Shown: positions 18,069 through 27,535, counted from the first letter of the stretch. The stretch is 64,000 nt of DNA from Paraburkholderia tagetis (GCF_022213065.1 NZ_JAKLJA010000006.1:186001-250000); one strand, 5' to 3'. Numbers and translations: made by a program. The notes: generated from the letters alone by a model not told the origin.

Positions 18069-19697
18069 TTAGCGCGGCGTGGCAGCGCCGTCGTGCTCTC
18101 CCGCGCGTCCGTACTGGTCGTCGAAGCGCACGATGTCGTCTTCGCCGAGATAGCCGCCCGACTGCACCTCGATGATCTCGAGCGGCGTCTTGCCTGGATT
18201 TTCGAGCCGGTGCTTCACGCCGAGCGGAATGTAGGTGGACTCGTTTTCCGAAATGAGGAACACGTCCTTGCCACGCGTCACGCGCGCCGTGCCGCGCACG
18301 ACCACCCAGTGCTCGGCGCGGTGGTGATGCATCTGTAACGAGAGCCGCCCACCCGGCTTCACGACGATGCGCTTGACCTGGAAGCGCTCCCCACGGTCGA
18401 CCGAGTCATAGCAGCCCCACGGCCGCTCGACGCGGCGATGATGCTGCGCCTCCTCGCCGTGCTGCGCCTTGAGCTTGCCGACGATCGCCTTGACGCTCTG
18501 CACTCGATCCTTGGCCACGACGAGCACGGCGTCGGCGGTCTCCACCACCACCACGCCGTGCACGCCCACGCAGGCGACGAGCCGGCCATCGGAATGCGCG
18601 AAGCTTTCGGTCGAGTCCTCGAACAGCACGCGCCCGCGCGCGACATTGCCGCTCGCGTCCTTGTCCGAGACCTGCCAGACCGCGTCCCACGCGCCGACGT
18701 CGGACCAGCCCGCCACGAGCGGCACGACCACGCCCGCGAGACGCGCATCGGCGCCCACGGACTCCATCACCGCATAGTCGATCGAATCGGAAGGACAGGC
18801 GGCGAGCGCCGCCGCGTCGAGATGAACCGCGCCGTCCGCGTCGACGCTCGCGCGTTCGAAGGCCAGCTCGCACTGCGCGGCGATGGCGGGCCGGCAGCGC
18901 GCGATGGCCGCGAGCCACACCGAGGCACGCACCACGAAAATGCCGCTGTTCCACCAGTAGTCGCCCGAGGCGACGTAGCGCGCGGCAACTTCGGCATTGG
19001 GCTTTTCGACGAAGCGTTCGATGGTGCGCGCACCGCTCGCACCGAGCGTCGTGCCGGCGCCGATATAGCCATAGCCTGTTTCCGCGCGCTGCGGCGGCAC
19101 GCCGAGCGTGACAATCGCGCCGCGCGCGGCATAGGCCACCGCATCTTCCAGCGCGGCGGCGAATGCAGCCCGATCGGCGATCAGATGATCGGCGGGCATG
19201 GCGACCAGGATCGGGTCGCTGTCGCTTTGCGGCACTTGTGTCGACGCGGCTTCTATCGAGGTTTCCGTCGAGGTTTCCGCCGACGTTTTCAGCGCTCTCG
19301 CCGCGGCCTGCGCCGCGCATGCGGCAAGTGCGGCCACCGTGAGCGCCGGCGCGGTATTGCGCGCGACCGGCTCGAACACGACGCGCGCCGCCATGCCGCT
19401 GCGGCCCAGCCGGTCGACCGTCATGTGGCGCAGCTCCTCGCTGCTCACGACGAGCGGCGCCGCCTTGCGCACCGCAGCGCCGCCGCGTGCGTACACTCCA
19501 TCGAGCCGGCGCACGGTGGCCTCGAGCAGCGACTCGCCGTCGAGCAGATCGATCAACTGCTTGGGGCAATGTTCGCGTGAAAGCGGCCACAGCCGCGTAC
19601 CCGAACCGCCAGCCAGCACCACGGGCTGAACGACGAGTGCGACTTCGGGCTCATTTGCCGCGGCAATCAAGCCGGCCGGCGTGACGACCTGGTTCAT
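18069..19697 (-). CDS. manC: Mannose-1-phosphate guanylyltransferase / mannose-6-phosphate isomerase
   Basis: Bifunctional enzyme making GDP-mannose for exopolysaccharide or lipopolysaccharide (542 residues). The N-terminal nucleotidyltransferase has VLAGGSGTRLWPLSRE (about 27-42), EPVARNTAPAL, AMPADHLI, GYGYIG and FVEKP. The C-terminal cupin isomerase part shows RPWGCYDSV, RFQVKRIVVKPGGRLSLQMHHHRAEHW with metal-binding histidines, and ENPGKTPLEIIEVQ. A Ser/Thr/Glu-rich insertion (about residues 148-165, with ETST repeats from a 12-bp DNA repeat near 19255-19290) interrupts the transferase domain. Start 19697 follows GGGGAGC. Symbol also used: algA, cpsB or bceA in related clusters. Confidence 0.94.
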   Translation of the reverse strand: MNQVVTPAGLIAAANEPEVALVVQPVVLAGGSGTRLWPLSREHCPKQLIDLLDGESLLEATVRRLDGVYARGGAAVRKAAPLVVSSEELRHMTVDRLGRSGMAARVVFEPVARNTAPALTVAALAACAAQAAARALKTSAETSTETSIEAASTQVPQSDSDPILVAMPADHLIADRAAFAAALEDAVAYAARGAIVTLGVPPQRAETGYGYIGAGTTLGASGARTIERFVEKPNAEVAARYVASGDYWWNSGIFVVRASVWLAAIARCRPAIAAQCELAFERASVDADGAVHLDAAALAACPSDSIDYAVMESVGADARLAGVVVPLVAGWSDVGAWDAVWQVSDKDASGNVARGRVLFEDSTESFAHSDGRLVACVGVHGVVVVETADAVLVVAKDRVQSVKAIVGKLKAQHGEEAQHHRRVERPWGCYDSVDRGERFQVKRIVVKPGGRLSLQMHHHRAEHWVVVRGTARVTRGKDVFLISENESTYIPLGVKHRLENPGKTPLEIIEVQSGGYLGEDDIVRFDDQYGRAGEHDGAATPR

Positions 19698-20488
19698 GCG
19701 GGAAGCTCCCCGTTCGGATGTCAGGTCCAGGACGGGCGCAGCGTGGCGTACTCCCTCGCCTGCCCCCTGGCTATTCGGACTCCATTGGAGCAAAGCGCGG
19801 CGGGCGATTCTGTACGCATACCCACACTGACCGCGCGCTACCGCACGGGCGGACTGCCGGCCGGCAAGAGACATTTGCGCAGGCACGTGCCGCGCTTGCC
19901 GGGCTGTTGTGCGTACAACGCACGACCGTCCGGTCGGCAAAGTGTTGCGTAATGCGGCATACCACGGCATCCATGTTTCAGGCGCGAACGTTTCCGCGCA
20001 GCTCGCCTGCGGCGCAACGCAACTGAATCAAATTCGAACGATTTCGCGCACGTCGCGGCCATCTGGCCGCCGGCCCCGGGCAGGCGTGTTTCAGCATGGA
20101 GTCATTTTCGAACGAGGCCTCAAGAGCGCCGAATAATTCAAACAATTCAATTACTTGCACCCTGAACCAAAGCACCGGTGGCTGCCGCGCCCCGGCCAGG
20201 CGTCGTACATATTTGAAACAAAAACGACGCGTTACTCCGGTGCGCTCGCGCGGTCACACTCGCAAAGCCGCGCACGCACACGGTTTGCGAGTCTCTGGCA
20301 CACACCCTGCTTAGTGGGAAGCGCCACACAGGCGTAACGCATACAACCGATATAGCGAACGCACTCGGGACTATGGGGCCGGCACGACGAACCAATAGCC
20401 GCTACGGGAAGCGGCATATAAAAAGCGGTTCAGCGGCCGGAATGAGAAGACAGGAGGCGGTGAAAGCCGCTTCGCACGAGGACCAATC
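19698..20488. other. Long divergent intergenic region manC / Crp-type regulator
   Basis: 791 bp with no gene that I can support: the open frames in it have no Shine-Dalgarno site, no recognisable family and biased composition. The part from about 20020 to 20240 is AT-richer with several AATTC runs. It contains the sigma-54 promoter match listed separately and a short GCCGCT/AGCGGC hairpin near 20398-20415. The size suggests extended regulation of polysaccharide supply genes on the left or the regulator on the right. Confidence 0.6.
20296..20311 (+). promoter_or_regulatory. Putative sigma-54 (-24/-12) promoter
   Basis: TGGCACACACCCTGCT matches the RpoN consensus TGGCACG-N4-TTGCW at ten of twelve defined positions and has the strict GG-N10-GC spacing (GG at 20297-20298, GC at 20309-20310). 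It points to the Crp/Fnr-type regulator gene, leaving a leader of about 165 nt. Motif is seen; activity is inference. Confidence 0.55.
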
Positions 20489-21223
20489 ATGTTGACCCTT
20501 CAATCGGACCTGCACGGCAACCACCTGCTCGGCGCATTGCCCTCGCACGAATGGCAAGCACTCGCGCCGCATCTCGAACTCGTCCATCTGCGCACCGAAC
20601 AACTGCTCTGCGACTCCGGCCAGCGCATTCATCACGTTTATTTTCCGACCACGGCGATCATCTCCATGCTCTCTACGATGGAAGACGGCAGCTCCGTGGA
20701 AATCGCAGCGGTAGGCCGCGAGGGCATGACGGGCGTGCCCGTGCTCACGGGCGGCGAAACCATGCCCAATCGCGTGCAGGTGCAATGCACGGGCTTCGCA
20801 TATCGCATGAGCGCGCAAAGCCTCAGGCAGCAGTTCGCGCGCTCGGACTTCCTGCGCCGCCTCATGCTGCTCTATATGCACGCGCTGCTCACGCAAGTGG
20901 CGCAGACCGCTGCCTGTAACCGCCACCATTCGCTCAGCAAGCAGCTATGCCGCTGGCTCCTGATCGAAGTGGACCGCGTGGCATCGAACGACCTGACGGT
21001 CACGCAGCAGCTCATCGCCGACATGCTTGGCGTGCGTCGCGAAGGCATCACCGAAGCGGCCGGCAAGCTGCACGACGAAGGCCTGATCCACCACAGCCGC
21101 GGCCGCATCCGCGTGCTCGACCGCAAGGGGCTCGAAGCCCGCGCCTGCGAGTGCTACGGCCTCGTGCGCCGCGAATTCGATCGCCTGCTGCCACGCCTTC
21201 AACAGGCGGAAACGGTGGAATGA
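20489..21223 (+). CDS. Crp/Fnr family transcriptional regulator
   Basis: 244 residues. The N-terminal cyclic-nucleotide-like beta barrel runs from about residue 15 to 115 (LLCDSGQRIHHVYFPTTAIISM, SSVEIAAVGREGMTGV). A long dimer helix follows, then the HTH_Crp: QQLIADMLGVRREGITEAAGKL, with LIHHSRGRIRVLDRKGLE as wing and tail. The Arg-Ser/Thr cAMP-binding pair of E. coli Crp and the Fnr cysteine cluster are not seen, so the effector is unknown. GAGGA precedes the ATG. It diverges from manC across a long regulatory region. Confidence 0.9.
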   Translation: MLTLQSDLHGNHLLGALPSHEWQALAPHLELVHLRTEQLLCDSGQRIHHVYFPTTAIISMLSTMEDGSSVEIAAVGREGMTGVPVLTGGETMPNRVQVQCTGFAYRMSAQSLRQQFARSDFLRRLMLLYMHALLTQVAQTAACNRHHSLSKQLCRWLLIEVDRVASNDLTVTQQLIADMLGVRREGITEAAGKLHDEGLIHHSRGRIRVLDRKGLEARACECYGLVRREFDRLLPRLQQAETVE

Positions 21224-21345
21224 GCCTGTCCGCGGCCGCTACGCGGGACCGGCTGGCTTTCTTGTCTTGATGGCGCTGTTGGCGAATTTTGCGAGGCGTG
21301 CTCGCTGCAATATCGTCAGGATCCCTGATCGATTTGAATCAGAAA

Positions 21346-21392
21346 CGAGCGACGGCGCGCCCACCGCTTAACGGTGTGTGCGCCGTCGCTCG
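21346..21392 (-). terminator. Long hairpin after rpiA
   Basis: Perfect 13-bp arms CGAGCGACGGCGC (21346-21358) and GCGCCGTCGCTCG (21380-21392) enclose a second CACCG/CGGTG pairing. It starts ten bases after the rpiA stop codon; on the leftward transcript it is followed only by a short TTTCT, so it is a moderate terminator and also a 3' stabiliser candidate. Confidence 0.65.
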
Positions 21393-21401
21393 CGTACGCT
21401 A

Positions 21402-22097
21402 TCAGCCCTTGCGGTAGTCGATGCGCTCGATGCCCGTTGCGCCGCCCAAGAGGCACAGGTCGGCGCCGCGTGCCCCGAACAGACCCACGGTCACGACACC
21501 GGGCCATGCGTTGACGTGCGCCTCGAGCGTGCGCGGGTCGCTGATACGCAAGCCCTTCACGTCGAGAATCTCGTTGCCGTTGTCGGTGAGATAGGGCGAA
21601 CCGTCCTTCTGCACGCGCAGCACCGGCACGCCGCCGAGCGCCGTGACGCGGCGGCCGATGGCCGTGCGCGCCATCGGCACGACTTCGATCGGCAGCGGGA
21701 ACTGGCCGAGCACGTCCACGAGCTTGCTCGCGTCGGCGATGCACACGAACACCTCCGACACCGAGGCGACGATCTTCTCGCGCGTGAGCGCCCCGCCGCC
21801 GCCCTTGATCATCGCACCCGCTGCGTCGATCTCGTCGGCGCCGTCCACGTAGACGGGCAGCGATTCAATCTCGTTCAGGTCGAAGATCTTGAAGCCGTGT
21901 GCTTCGAGGCGCGCCGTGGTCGCGATCGAGCTCGACACGGCGCCGCGGTAGCGGCCCTTGCTGGCGGCCAGCGCGTCGATGAAGCAGTTCGCGGTCGAGC
22001 CGGTGCCGACGCCAATCACGGCGCCTTCCGGCACGTGCGCATTGACATAGTCGGCGGCGGCCTGGCCGACCAGTTTCTTGAGTTCGTCTTGAGTCAT
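21402..22097 (-). CDS. rpiA: Ribose-5-phosphate isomerase A
   Basis: Interconverts ribose 5-phosphate and ribulose 5-phosphate in the pentose phosphate pathway (231 residues). Conserved segments: [34 protein letters not shown], the active-site [22 protein letters not shown] with the catalytic Glu region, and [11 protein letters not shown] at 22097 begins [18 protein letters not shown] as in homologues; an upstream ATG at 22139 in frame is less likely. Confidence 0.97.
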   Translation of the reverse strand: MTQDELKKLVGQAAADYVNAHVPEGAVIGVGTGSTANCFIDALAASKGRYRGAVSSSIATTARLEAHGFKIFDLNEIESLPVYVDGADEIDAAGAMIKGGGGALTREKIVASVSEVFVCIADASKLVDVLGQFPLPIEVVPMARTAIGRRVTALGGVPVLRVQKDGSPYLTDNGNEILDVKGLRISDPRTLEAHVNAWPGVVTVGLFGARGADLCLLGGATGIERIDYRKG

Positions 22098-22275
22098 GAT
22101 GGGGGACTGCCCGAGGAAGGGAAAACGCGGAAAACGCATAGTTTACCGGAGTTGCGGGCCGCCGCTGTGGCGACTACGCACGCTGTGGGCCAACGTGCAC
22201 TCAAGCGCACCGAAGCGCACCGAAGCGCACCCATGCGCACCGGCGCGCGAAGCCCCGCACGCCGGCGAGCCGTAT

Positions 22276-23301
22276 TCAGGGCGCGGTTTCGGTCGCGCCA
22301 GGCGGCACGCTCGCGGCTCGATCGACGTATTTGTCGAGCAACGCCTGCGCGATCGCATCGGTTTCGGCATCGGGCATGCCCGAGTAGTCGCGCGGCCGGA
22401 AATGCATCTGAAAGGCCGCGAACACGCGCCGCGTGCGCTCGTCGAGCACGCCGTCGGTCGCGACCGCGTAGCCATAGCGCGCCAGCTTCGTTTGCAGACC
22501 GAGCACGTCGGCCGGTGCATCGGGGGCCCGGCCCGCGAGGTCGGCGTCGACGGTCGCGTCGTCGGGCCACGCACCGACGCCCGCCTCGTAAAGCTGCTTC
22601 CACGGAAAAAGCGGGCCCGGATCGATCTTGCGCTGCGGGGCGATGTCGCTATGCCCCACCACGCGCGTGGGCGGAATGCCGTAGCGCGTGACGATGTCCT
22701 TCGAGAGCGCGATGATCGCCGCGACCTGATCGGGCGGCCAGGGCGCCCACTCGCGCCCCCGCGGCTCCTGCGACGTTGCTGGCGACGTTGCTTGCGACGT
22801 CGTGAGCGGCCCCGCATTGACGTTTTCGATACCGATCGAAGCGGCGTTCAGCTCGGTGGCGCCCTGCCACTCGCTCGCGCCCGCGTGCCAGGCGCGTTGC
22901 GCCTCGGGCACGAGTTGCAGCACGACGGGCTTGCCGTCGCGCACCGGCGGGTGCTCGGGAACGAGGTAATGGGCGCTCACGTTTTCCCGCGTCAGTTCTT
23001 CGAGCGCAGTGGGTTCGTCACCCTGCGTGTAGTGCAGCACGAGAAAGCGGATGCGCGAGTCGGCGCTGCGCGCATGATATTGCGTGTCGGCGACGTAGCC
23101 GCCGCGGTCGATCATCGTGGCGGGCACGCACGCGGCGAGCGCCAGCGCGGCGAGCGAAGCCGCGCTGAGCGTGCTGCATGCGTTGAACGGACTGAGTGCG
23201 CTAAATGAGCCGGCCGCGCCGGACCGGCCAATCGCCGGCAGCGACACGTGCGTTTTCGCAATCCGCATGGCAGCGCGGCTCGCCTTGCGCAGGAACGGCA
23301 T
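22276..23301 (-). CDS. N-acetylmuramoyl-L-alanine amidase, AmiD-like lipoprotein
   Basis: Peptidoglycan amidase of 341 residues. A long N-terminal region ends in a lipoprotein signal, SLAALALAAC, around residues 48-58. The amidase_2 domain has FLVLHYTQGDE, VSAHYLVPEH with a zinc histidine, SIGIENVN and RVVGHSDIAPQRKIDPGPLFPW, which carries the second zinc histidine and the catalytic region. A C-terminal peptidoglycan-binding domain follows (DVLGLQTKLARYGY). A T-S-Q repeat between the strands (12-bp DNA units at 22770-22805) is an insertion. A start at 23268 would give a more usual signal peptide. It lies 12 bp after rlmB. Confidence 0.87.
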   Translation of the reverse strand: MPFLRKASRAAMRIAKTHVSLPAIGRSGAAGSFSALSPFNACSTLSAASLAALALAACVPATMIDRGGYVADTQYHARSADSRIRFLVLHYTQGDEPTALEELTRENVSAHYLVPEHPPVRDGKPVVLQLVPEAQRAWHAGASEWQGATELNAASIGIENVNAGPLTTSQATSPATSQEPRGREWAPWPPDQVAAIIALSKDIVTRYGIPPTRVVGHSDIAPQRKIDPGPLFPWKQLYEAGVGAWPDDATVDADLAGRAPDAPADVLGLQTKLARYGYAVATDGVLDERTRRVFAAFQMHFRPRDYSGMPDAETDAIAQALLDKYVDRAASVPPGATETAP

Positions 23302-23313
23302 GCGCGAGACGCG

Positions 23314-24057
23314 TCAGCGGGCGGCCGCGCGTTGACGCACTGCCTCGAACAAGCACACGCCGCTTGCGACGGAAACGTTCAGGCTCTCGACCGTGCCGGC
23401 CATCGGAACGTGCATGACCTCGTCGCAGGTTTCGCGCGTGAGGCGTCTCATGCCCTCGCCTTCGGCGCCCATCACGAGCGCGACAGGGCCGTCGAGCTTC
23501 GTCTGATAGAGGCTCGCGCTCGCGTCGCCGGCGGTGCCGACCACCCAGACGCCCGCGTCCTTCAACTCGCGCAGCGCGCGTGCGAGGTTCGTGACGGTGA
23601 TGTACGGCACCGTATCGGCCGCGCCGCTCGCCACCTTGGCGGCTGTGGCGTTCAGGCCCACCGCACGGTCGCGCGGCGCGATCACCGCGTGGGCGCCGGC
23701 GGCGTCGGCCACGCGCAGGCACGCGCCGAGGTTGTGCGGATCGGTCACGCCGTCGAGCACGAGTAAAAGCGGCGAGCCCTGGATACCGTCGAGCAGCTCG
23801 GCCAGGTTCTGCGCGAGCGGCAGATCGTGCACGCGCGCGACCACGCCCTGATGGCGCTCGGTGCGCGCGAGACCCCACAGGCGCGTCTCGTCGGCGGCGA
23901 TGATGCGCACGCCCGCGTCCTTCGCGGCATGCAGGAAGTCCTGCATGCGGCGGTCGCGCCGCGTCGTGTCGTAATAGACATCCTCGACCGTGGACGCGTC
24001 GTGCCGCAAGCGTGCGGTCACTGCATGAAACCCGTAAAGAACCTTGAGACGTGACAT
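23314..24057 (-). CDS. rlmB: 23S rRNA (guanosine-2'-O-)-methyltransferase RlmB
   Basis: SpoU-family enzyme that methylates G2251 of 23S rRNA (247 residues). The N-terminal L30e-like substrate-binding domain precedes the knotted domain with [39 protein letters not shown] and the knot-forming [25 protein letters not shown] at 24057 begins [13 protein letters not shown]. It lies between rnr and the amidase on the same strand; rnr-rlmB is the common gammaproteobacterial and betaproteobacterial pairing. Confidence 0.97.
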   Translation of the reverse strand: MSRLKVLYGFHAVTARLRHDASTVEDVYYDTTRRDRRMQDFLHAAKDAGVRIIAADETRLWGLARTERHQGVVARVHDLPLAQNLAELLDGIQGSPLLLVLDGVTDPHNLGACLRVADAAGAHAVIAPRDRAVGLNATAAKVASGAADTVPYITVTNLARALRELKDAGVWVVGTAGDASASLYQTKLDGPVALVMGAEGEGMRRLTRETCDEVMHVPMAGTVESLNVSVASGVCLFEAVRQRAAAR

Positions 24058-24288
24058 GACTGGATACAACCCCTGATGAACGGTTCGCGGGGCGTGCCTC
24101 GCACCGCGAACGAGTGTGATTCTGCCGGCCGACGCGCGGTCCGGGTCACGCCATGCCCGAACCTGCGGGCAAGGCGTGTCTGGTCAAACGACCATGCGCC
24201 GCGCGGCATTCGCGGCGCGGCGCAATGTTGCTACAAACGCTGCGCGCCCTCGCGCGCAGCACTGCTTCAGCGCTTGTTCAACGCTTGT

Positions 24289-26883
24289 TCAACGCTTCTT
24301 GCGCGGCGCAGACTTCTTGGCGGCCGCCTTCGACGCCGCGCGCTTCTTCGCGGTCTTCGCCGCGCTGCGCGCCGCGCGCGCTTCCTTCACGGCCGCGCTC
24401 GGCCCCGGCGCGGCCTTCTTGTGCCGGACGTCGCCGCCCTGGCCGCCCTGGCCGCCTTGACCACCCTGCCCAGGCATCGAGCGCACGCGCGGACCGCCGC
24501 CGTCCTGCCCGCCGCGCTCCTGCTGGCCCTGCCCGCCGCGATTCATCGCAGGCTTGACCGGCGTGTCGCGCACGAGGCGGAAGTCGATCTTGCGCGCATC
24601 GAGATCGACGCGGCTCACCTGCACGCGCACACGGTCCGAAAGACGGTAGCGGATACCGGTGCGCTCGCCGCGCAGCTCGTTCTTGATCTCGTCGTACTGG
24701 AAGTAGTCGGAGCCCAGTTCCGTCACATGCACGAGGCCTTCGATGAACAGCGAATCGAGCTGCACGAAAATGCCGAACGACGTCACGCCGCTCACCATGC
24801 CGCCGTATTCCTCGCCGAGCTTGTCGCGCATGAAGTAGCACTTGAGCCAGGCCTCGACGTCGCGCGAGGCTTCGTCGGCGCGGCGCTCGTTGGCCGAGCA
24901 ATGCAGACCGAGCTCTTCCCAGATCGCCGTGTTCGCGCCGCGAGCGCGCTTGCCGCGCTTCGCTTCGTCTTCGGCTTGCAGCGCGCGGGCGCGCGGCGAG
25001 ATAGCCGTGTTGAGCTCGACGCCTTCGGGCGCCGCCGGCTGATACTTCTTGCCCTGCAGGACCGCGTAGATCGCGCGGTGCGTGAGCAGGTCGGGATAGC
25101 GGCGGATCGGGCTCGTGAAGTGCGCGTAGGCCTCGTAGGCGAGGCCGAAGTGACCGATGTTGTCCGGGCTGTAGACGGCTTGCTGCATCGAGCGCAACAG
25201 CATCGTTTGCAGCATCTGCGCGTCGGGCCGGTCGCGGATGTGCGCCATGAGCGCCGCGTAGTCGCTGGCGTGAGGCGTGTCGCCGCCGCCCAGCGAGAGG
25301 CCCATGCCGCGCAGGAAGGTGCGCAGGTTCTCGAGCTTCTCGGCGCTCGGCCCCGCGTGCACCCGGTACAGGCCCGGATGCTTGTTGCGCTTCATGAAGT
25401 CCGCCGCGCAGACGTTGGCCGCGAGCATGCACTCTTCGATCAGCTTGTGCGCGTCGTTGCGCTGGCGCGGCACGATCTGCTCGATCTTGCCCTGCGCGTT
25501 GCAGACGATATAGGTCTCGGTGGTATCGAAGTCGATCGCGCCGCGCTTCTGGCGCGCCGCAAAAAGCGACTTGTAAACACCGTAGAGGTTCTGCAGATGC
25601 GGCAGCAGCGCCGCGCGCCGCATCGCCTCCGGTCCCTTGGTGTTCTTGAGCACCGCCGCGACTTCGGTATACGTGAGGCGCGCAGCCGAATGCATCACGC
25701 CCGGATAGAACTGATACGCCTTGATCTCGCCGCGCGCGGTGATGACCATGTCGCACACGAGCACGCAGCGGTCCACGTGCGGATTGAGCGAACACAGGCC
25801 GTTCGAGAGCTTCTCGGGCAGCATCGGAATCACGCGGCGCGGGAAGTACACCGACGTGCTGCGCTCGATGGCATCCACATCGAGGCCGCTGCCCGGCAGC
25901 ACGTAGTGCGAGACGTCCGCGATGGCCACGAGCAGGCGGAAGCCGTCGCCGCGCCCGACCTTCATCGGCTCGCAATAAACGGCGTCGTCGAAGTCGCGCG
26001 CATCTTCGCCGTCGATGGTGACGAGCGGCACGTCGCGCAGATCGACGCGATAGCGGATATCGGTGGGACGCACGGCGTCGGGCAGCTTCGCGGCATCGTC
26101 GAGCGCGGCCTTGCTGAACTCGTGCGGCACGCCGTATTTGCGCACGGCGATCTCGATCTCCATGCCGGGGTCGTCGATATCGCCGAGCACTTCCAGTACG
26201 CGGCCGAGCGGCTGCGAGTGGCGACTCGGGAAATCCGTGAGCTCGACCACCACCACCTGCCCGACCTTGGCCTTCTTCGCGTTCTGCGTGACAAGAATGT
26301 CGTGGCCGATACGCTTGTCTTCGGGCGCGACGATGAGCGCGCCGTTTTCGTTCAGAAGCCGGCCGATCACACTGCGGTTCGCGCGGTCCGTGACCTCGAC
26401 GATATGCCCTTCCGGGCGCCCGCGACGGTCGTAGCCGACGATGCGCGCGAGCACGCGGTCGTTGTGCATGACCTTCTGCATCTCGCCTTGAGGCAGGAAC
26501 AGATCGTCCTGGCCGTCGTCGCGCACGAGAAAGCCGTAGCCGTCGCGATGGCCCTGCACGCGGCCGGCCACGAAGTTGGACGGATGCGCGAGCTGATAAT
26601 GGCCGCGCGAGTCGAGCCGGATCTGCCCGTCGCGCTCCATCGCGGCGAGCCGCCTGAAAAACCCTTCGCGCTCCTGGCGCTTGATGGCCAACGCCTCGGC
26701 GATATCGTTCGCGGTACAGGGCGATTCGCTGGTCCGCAGCACGCCGAGGATCTCTTCGCGGCTGGGAATCGGATACGGATATTTGCTCAAGGGCTTGTCG
26801 ATGGTTGTTCTCGTGGCTTGGACGTCGGATAGTGCGCGGATCGGGAAATCATGCCGCGCCCCGGTCTTCGAGTGCTGCAACAT
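24289..26883 (-). CDS. rnr: Ribonuclease R
   Basis: 3'-5' exoribonuclease that degrades structured RNA (864 residues from ATG 26883). Order: N-terminal HTH (REEILGVLRTSESPCTANDIAEAL), cold-shock OB domains, the RNB catalytic domain with TIDGEDARDFDDAVYCEP, whose aspartates bind magnesium, and TSPIRRYPDLLTHR, then an S1 domain (GMVSGVTSFGIFVQLDSLFIEGLVHV) and a basic Gly/Gln then Lys/Ala tail. A TTG at 26790 (MSKYPYPIPSREE) is a likely alternative start, because the conserved part begins there and no Shine-Dalgarno precedes 26883. The large open frame on the opposite strand is a GC-skew shadow. Confidence 0.96.
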   Translation of the reverse strand: MLQHSKTGARHDFPIRALSDVQATRTTIDKPLSKYPYPIPSREEILGVLRTSESPCTANDIAEALAIKRQEREGFFRRLAAMERDGQIRLDSRGHYQLAHPSNFVAGRVQGHRDGYGFLVRDDGQDDLFLPQGEMQKVMHNDRVLARIVGYDRRGRPEGHIVEVTDRANRSVIGRLLNENGALIVAPEDKRIGHDILVTQNAKKAKVGQVVVVELTDFPSRHSQPLGRVLEVLGDIDDPGMEIEIAVRKYGVPHEFSKAALDDAAKLPDAVRPTDIRYRVDLRDVPLVTIDGEDARDFDDAVYCEPMKVGRGDGFRLLVAIADVSHYVLPGSGLDVDAIERSTSVYFPRRVIPMLPEKLSNGLCSLNPHVDRCVLVCDMVITARGEIKAYQFYPGVMHSAARLTYTEVAAVLKNTKGPEAMRRAALLPHLQNLYGVYKSLFAARQKRGAIDFDTTETYIVCNAQGKIEQIVPRQRNDAHKLIEECMLAANVCAADFMKRNKHPGLYRVHAGPSAEKLENLRTFLRGMGLSLGGGDTPHASDYAALMAHIRDRPDAQMLQTMLLRSMQQAVYSPDNIGHFGLAYEAYAHFTSPIRRYPDLLTHRAIYAVLQGKKYQPAAPEGVELNTAISPRARALQAEDEAKRGKRARGANTAIWEELGLHCSANERRADEASRDVEAWLKCYFMRDKLGEEYGGMVSGVTSFGIFVQLDSLFIEGLVHVTELGSDYFQYDEIKNELRGERTGIRYRLSDRVRVQVSRVDLDARKIDFRLVRDTPVKPAMNRGGQGQQERGGQDGGGPRVRSMPGQGGQGGQGGQGGDVRHKKAAPGPSAAVKEARAARSAAKTAKKRAASKAAAKKSAPRKKR

Positions 26884-27090
26884 GCGGCTGCACAGACGGC
26901 GCGTAACGTTCAGTGAAGGTTCGATGTAGCTTTGAACGCTTGCGTCATACAGCGTCTACTGCTGCGAGGCATTCTAACACCCGGGCCGCACCCGGCAATT
27001 CAGCGTGAAACCTTGCCCACGCGCGGCGCACGAGGCTCGCGCACCTGACCCATGGCCGACGGCGGCGGCGAAACTTTTTCTCAAAAGGGC

Positions 27091-27118
27091 CTTGACAGGC
27101 CCTACAGACACGCTAGAA
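27091..27118 (+). promoter_or_regulatory. Promoter of first tRNA-Leu(CAG)
   Basis: Perfect -35 TTGACA (27091-27096), 16-bp spacer, and -10 TAGAAT (27113-27118). The -35 box is framed by GGGCC and GGCCC, a small inverted repeat. Confidence 0.8.
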
Positions 27119-27171
27119 TCTCGTTCTCTGCTGCACGACACAGTGCTGCGGCGAGTAGTAAGCGACACCTT

Positions 27172-27258
27172 GCCCAGGTGGCGGAATTGGTAGACGCACC
27201 AGGTTCAGGTCCTGGCGGTGGCAACACTGTGGAGGTTCGAGTCCTCTCTTGGGCACCA
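27172..27258 (+). tRNA. tRNA-Leu (anticodon CAG), copy 1
   Basis: Class II tRNA of 87 nt with a long variable arm (CGGTGGCAACACTGT) and encoded CCA. The acceptor GCCCAGG pairs with CTTGGGC with one G-T pair; anticodon CAG is at 27206-27208 in a CCAGG/CCTGG stem. Confidence 0.97.
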
Positions 27259-27264
27259 AGATTC

Positions 27265-27293
27265 AAAAAAGCCGGCTATATGCCGGCTTTTTT
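27265..27293 (+). terminator. Intrinsic terminator after first tRNA-Leu
   Basis: AAAAAAGCCGGC pairs with GCCGGCTTTTTT around a TATAT loop, six bases after the tRNA CCA end. A perfect bidirectional-type terminator. Confidence 0.93.
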
Positions 27294-27399
27294 CATTTCC
27301 GGACCGTGAAGCGGCAAGCCTGCTGCGCCGAATGTTTCGCCTGCATCCTGCATGCCGATGCAGATCTTTCGCGACGCGAAGAATTTTTGAAAACATTTG

Positions 27400-27427
27400 T
27401 TGACAGGGTTCGCGGACGCGCTATAAT
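27400..27427 (+). promoter_or_regulatory. Promoter of second tRNA-Leu(CAG)
   Basis: Consensus -35 TTGACA (27400-27405) and -10 TATAAT (27422-27427) with a 16-bp spacer, about 20 bp before the tRNA. One of the strongest sigma-70 promoters in the window. Confidence 0.9.
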
Positions 27428-27448
27428 CGCTGTCTAGCTTGAAGACGT

Positions 27449-27535
27449 GCCCAGGTGGCGGAATTGGTAGACGCACCAGGTTCAGGTCCTGGCGGTGGCA
27501 ACACTGTGGAGGTTCGAGTCCTCTCCTGGGCACCA
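27449..27535 (+). tRNA. tRNA-Leu (anticodon CAG), copy 2
   Basis: 87 nt, identical to copy 1 except in the 3' acceptor strand (CCTGGGC in place of CTTGGGC), which replaces the G-T pair by G-C. The anticodon CAG is at 27483-27485. CCA is encoded. Confidence 0.97.

Noticed and set aside
19838..20395. Several 60-110-codon frames in the manC/Crp spacer
   Set aside because: They conflict with each other on both strands, lack start signals and give Arg/Ser-rich peptides.
24076..26832. 918-codon open frame on the plus strand opposite rnr
   Set aside because: High GC with third-position skew produces long antisense frames. It is Arg/His/Ala-rich, has no family, and lies wholly opposite a clear rnr gene.
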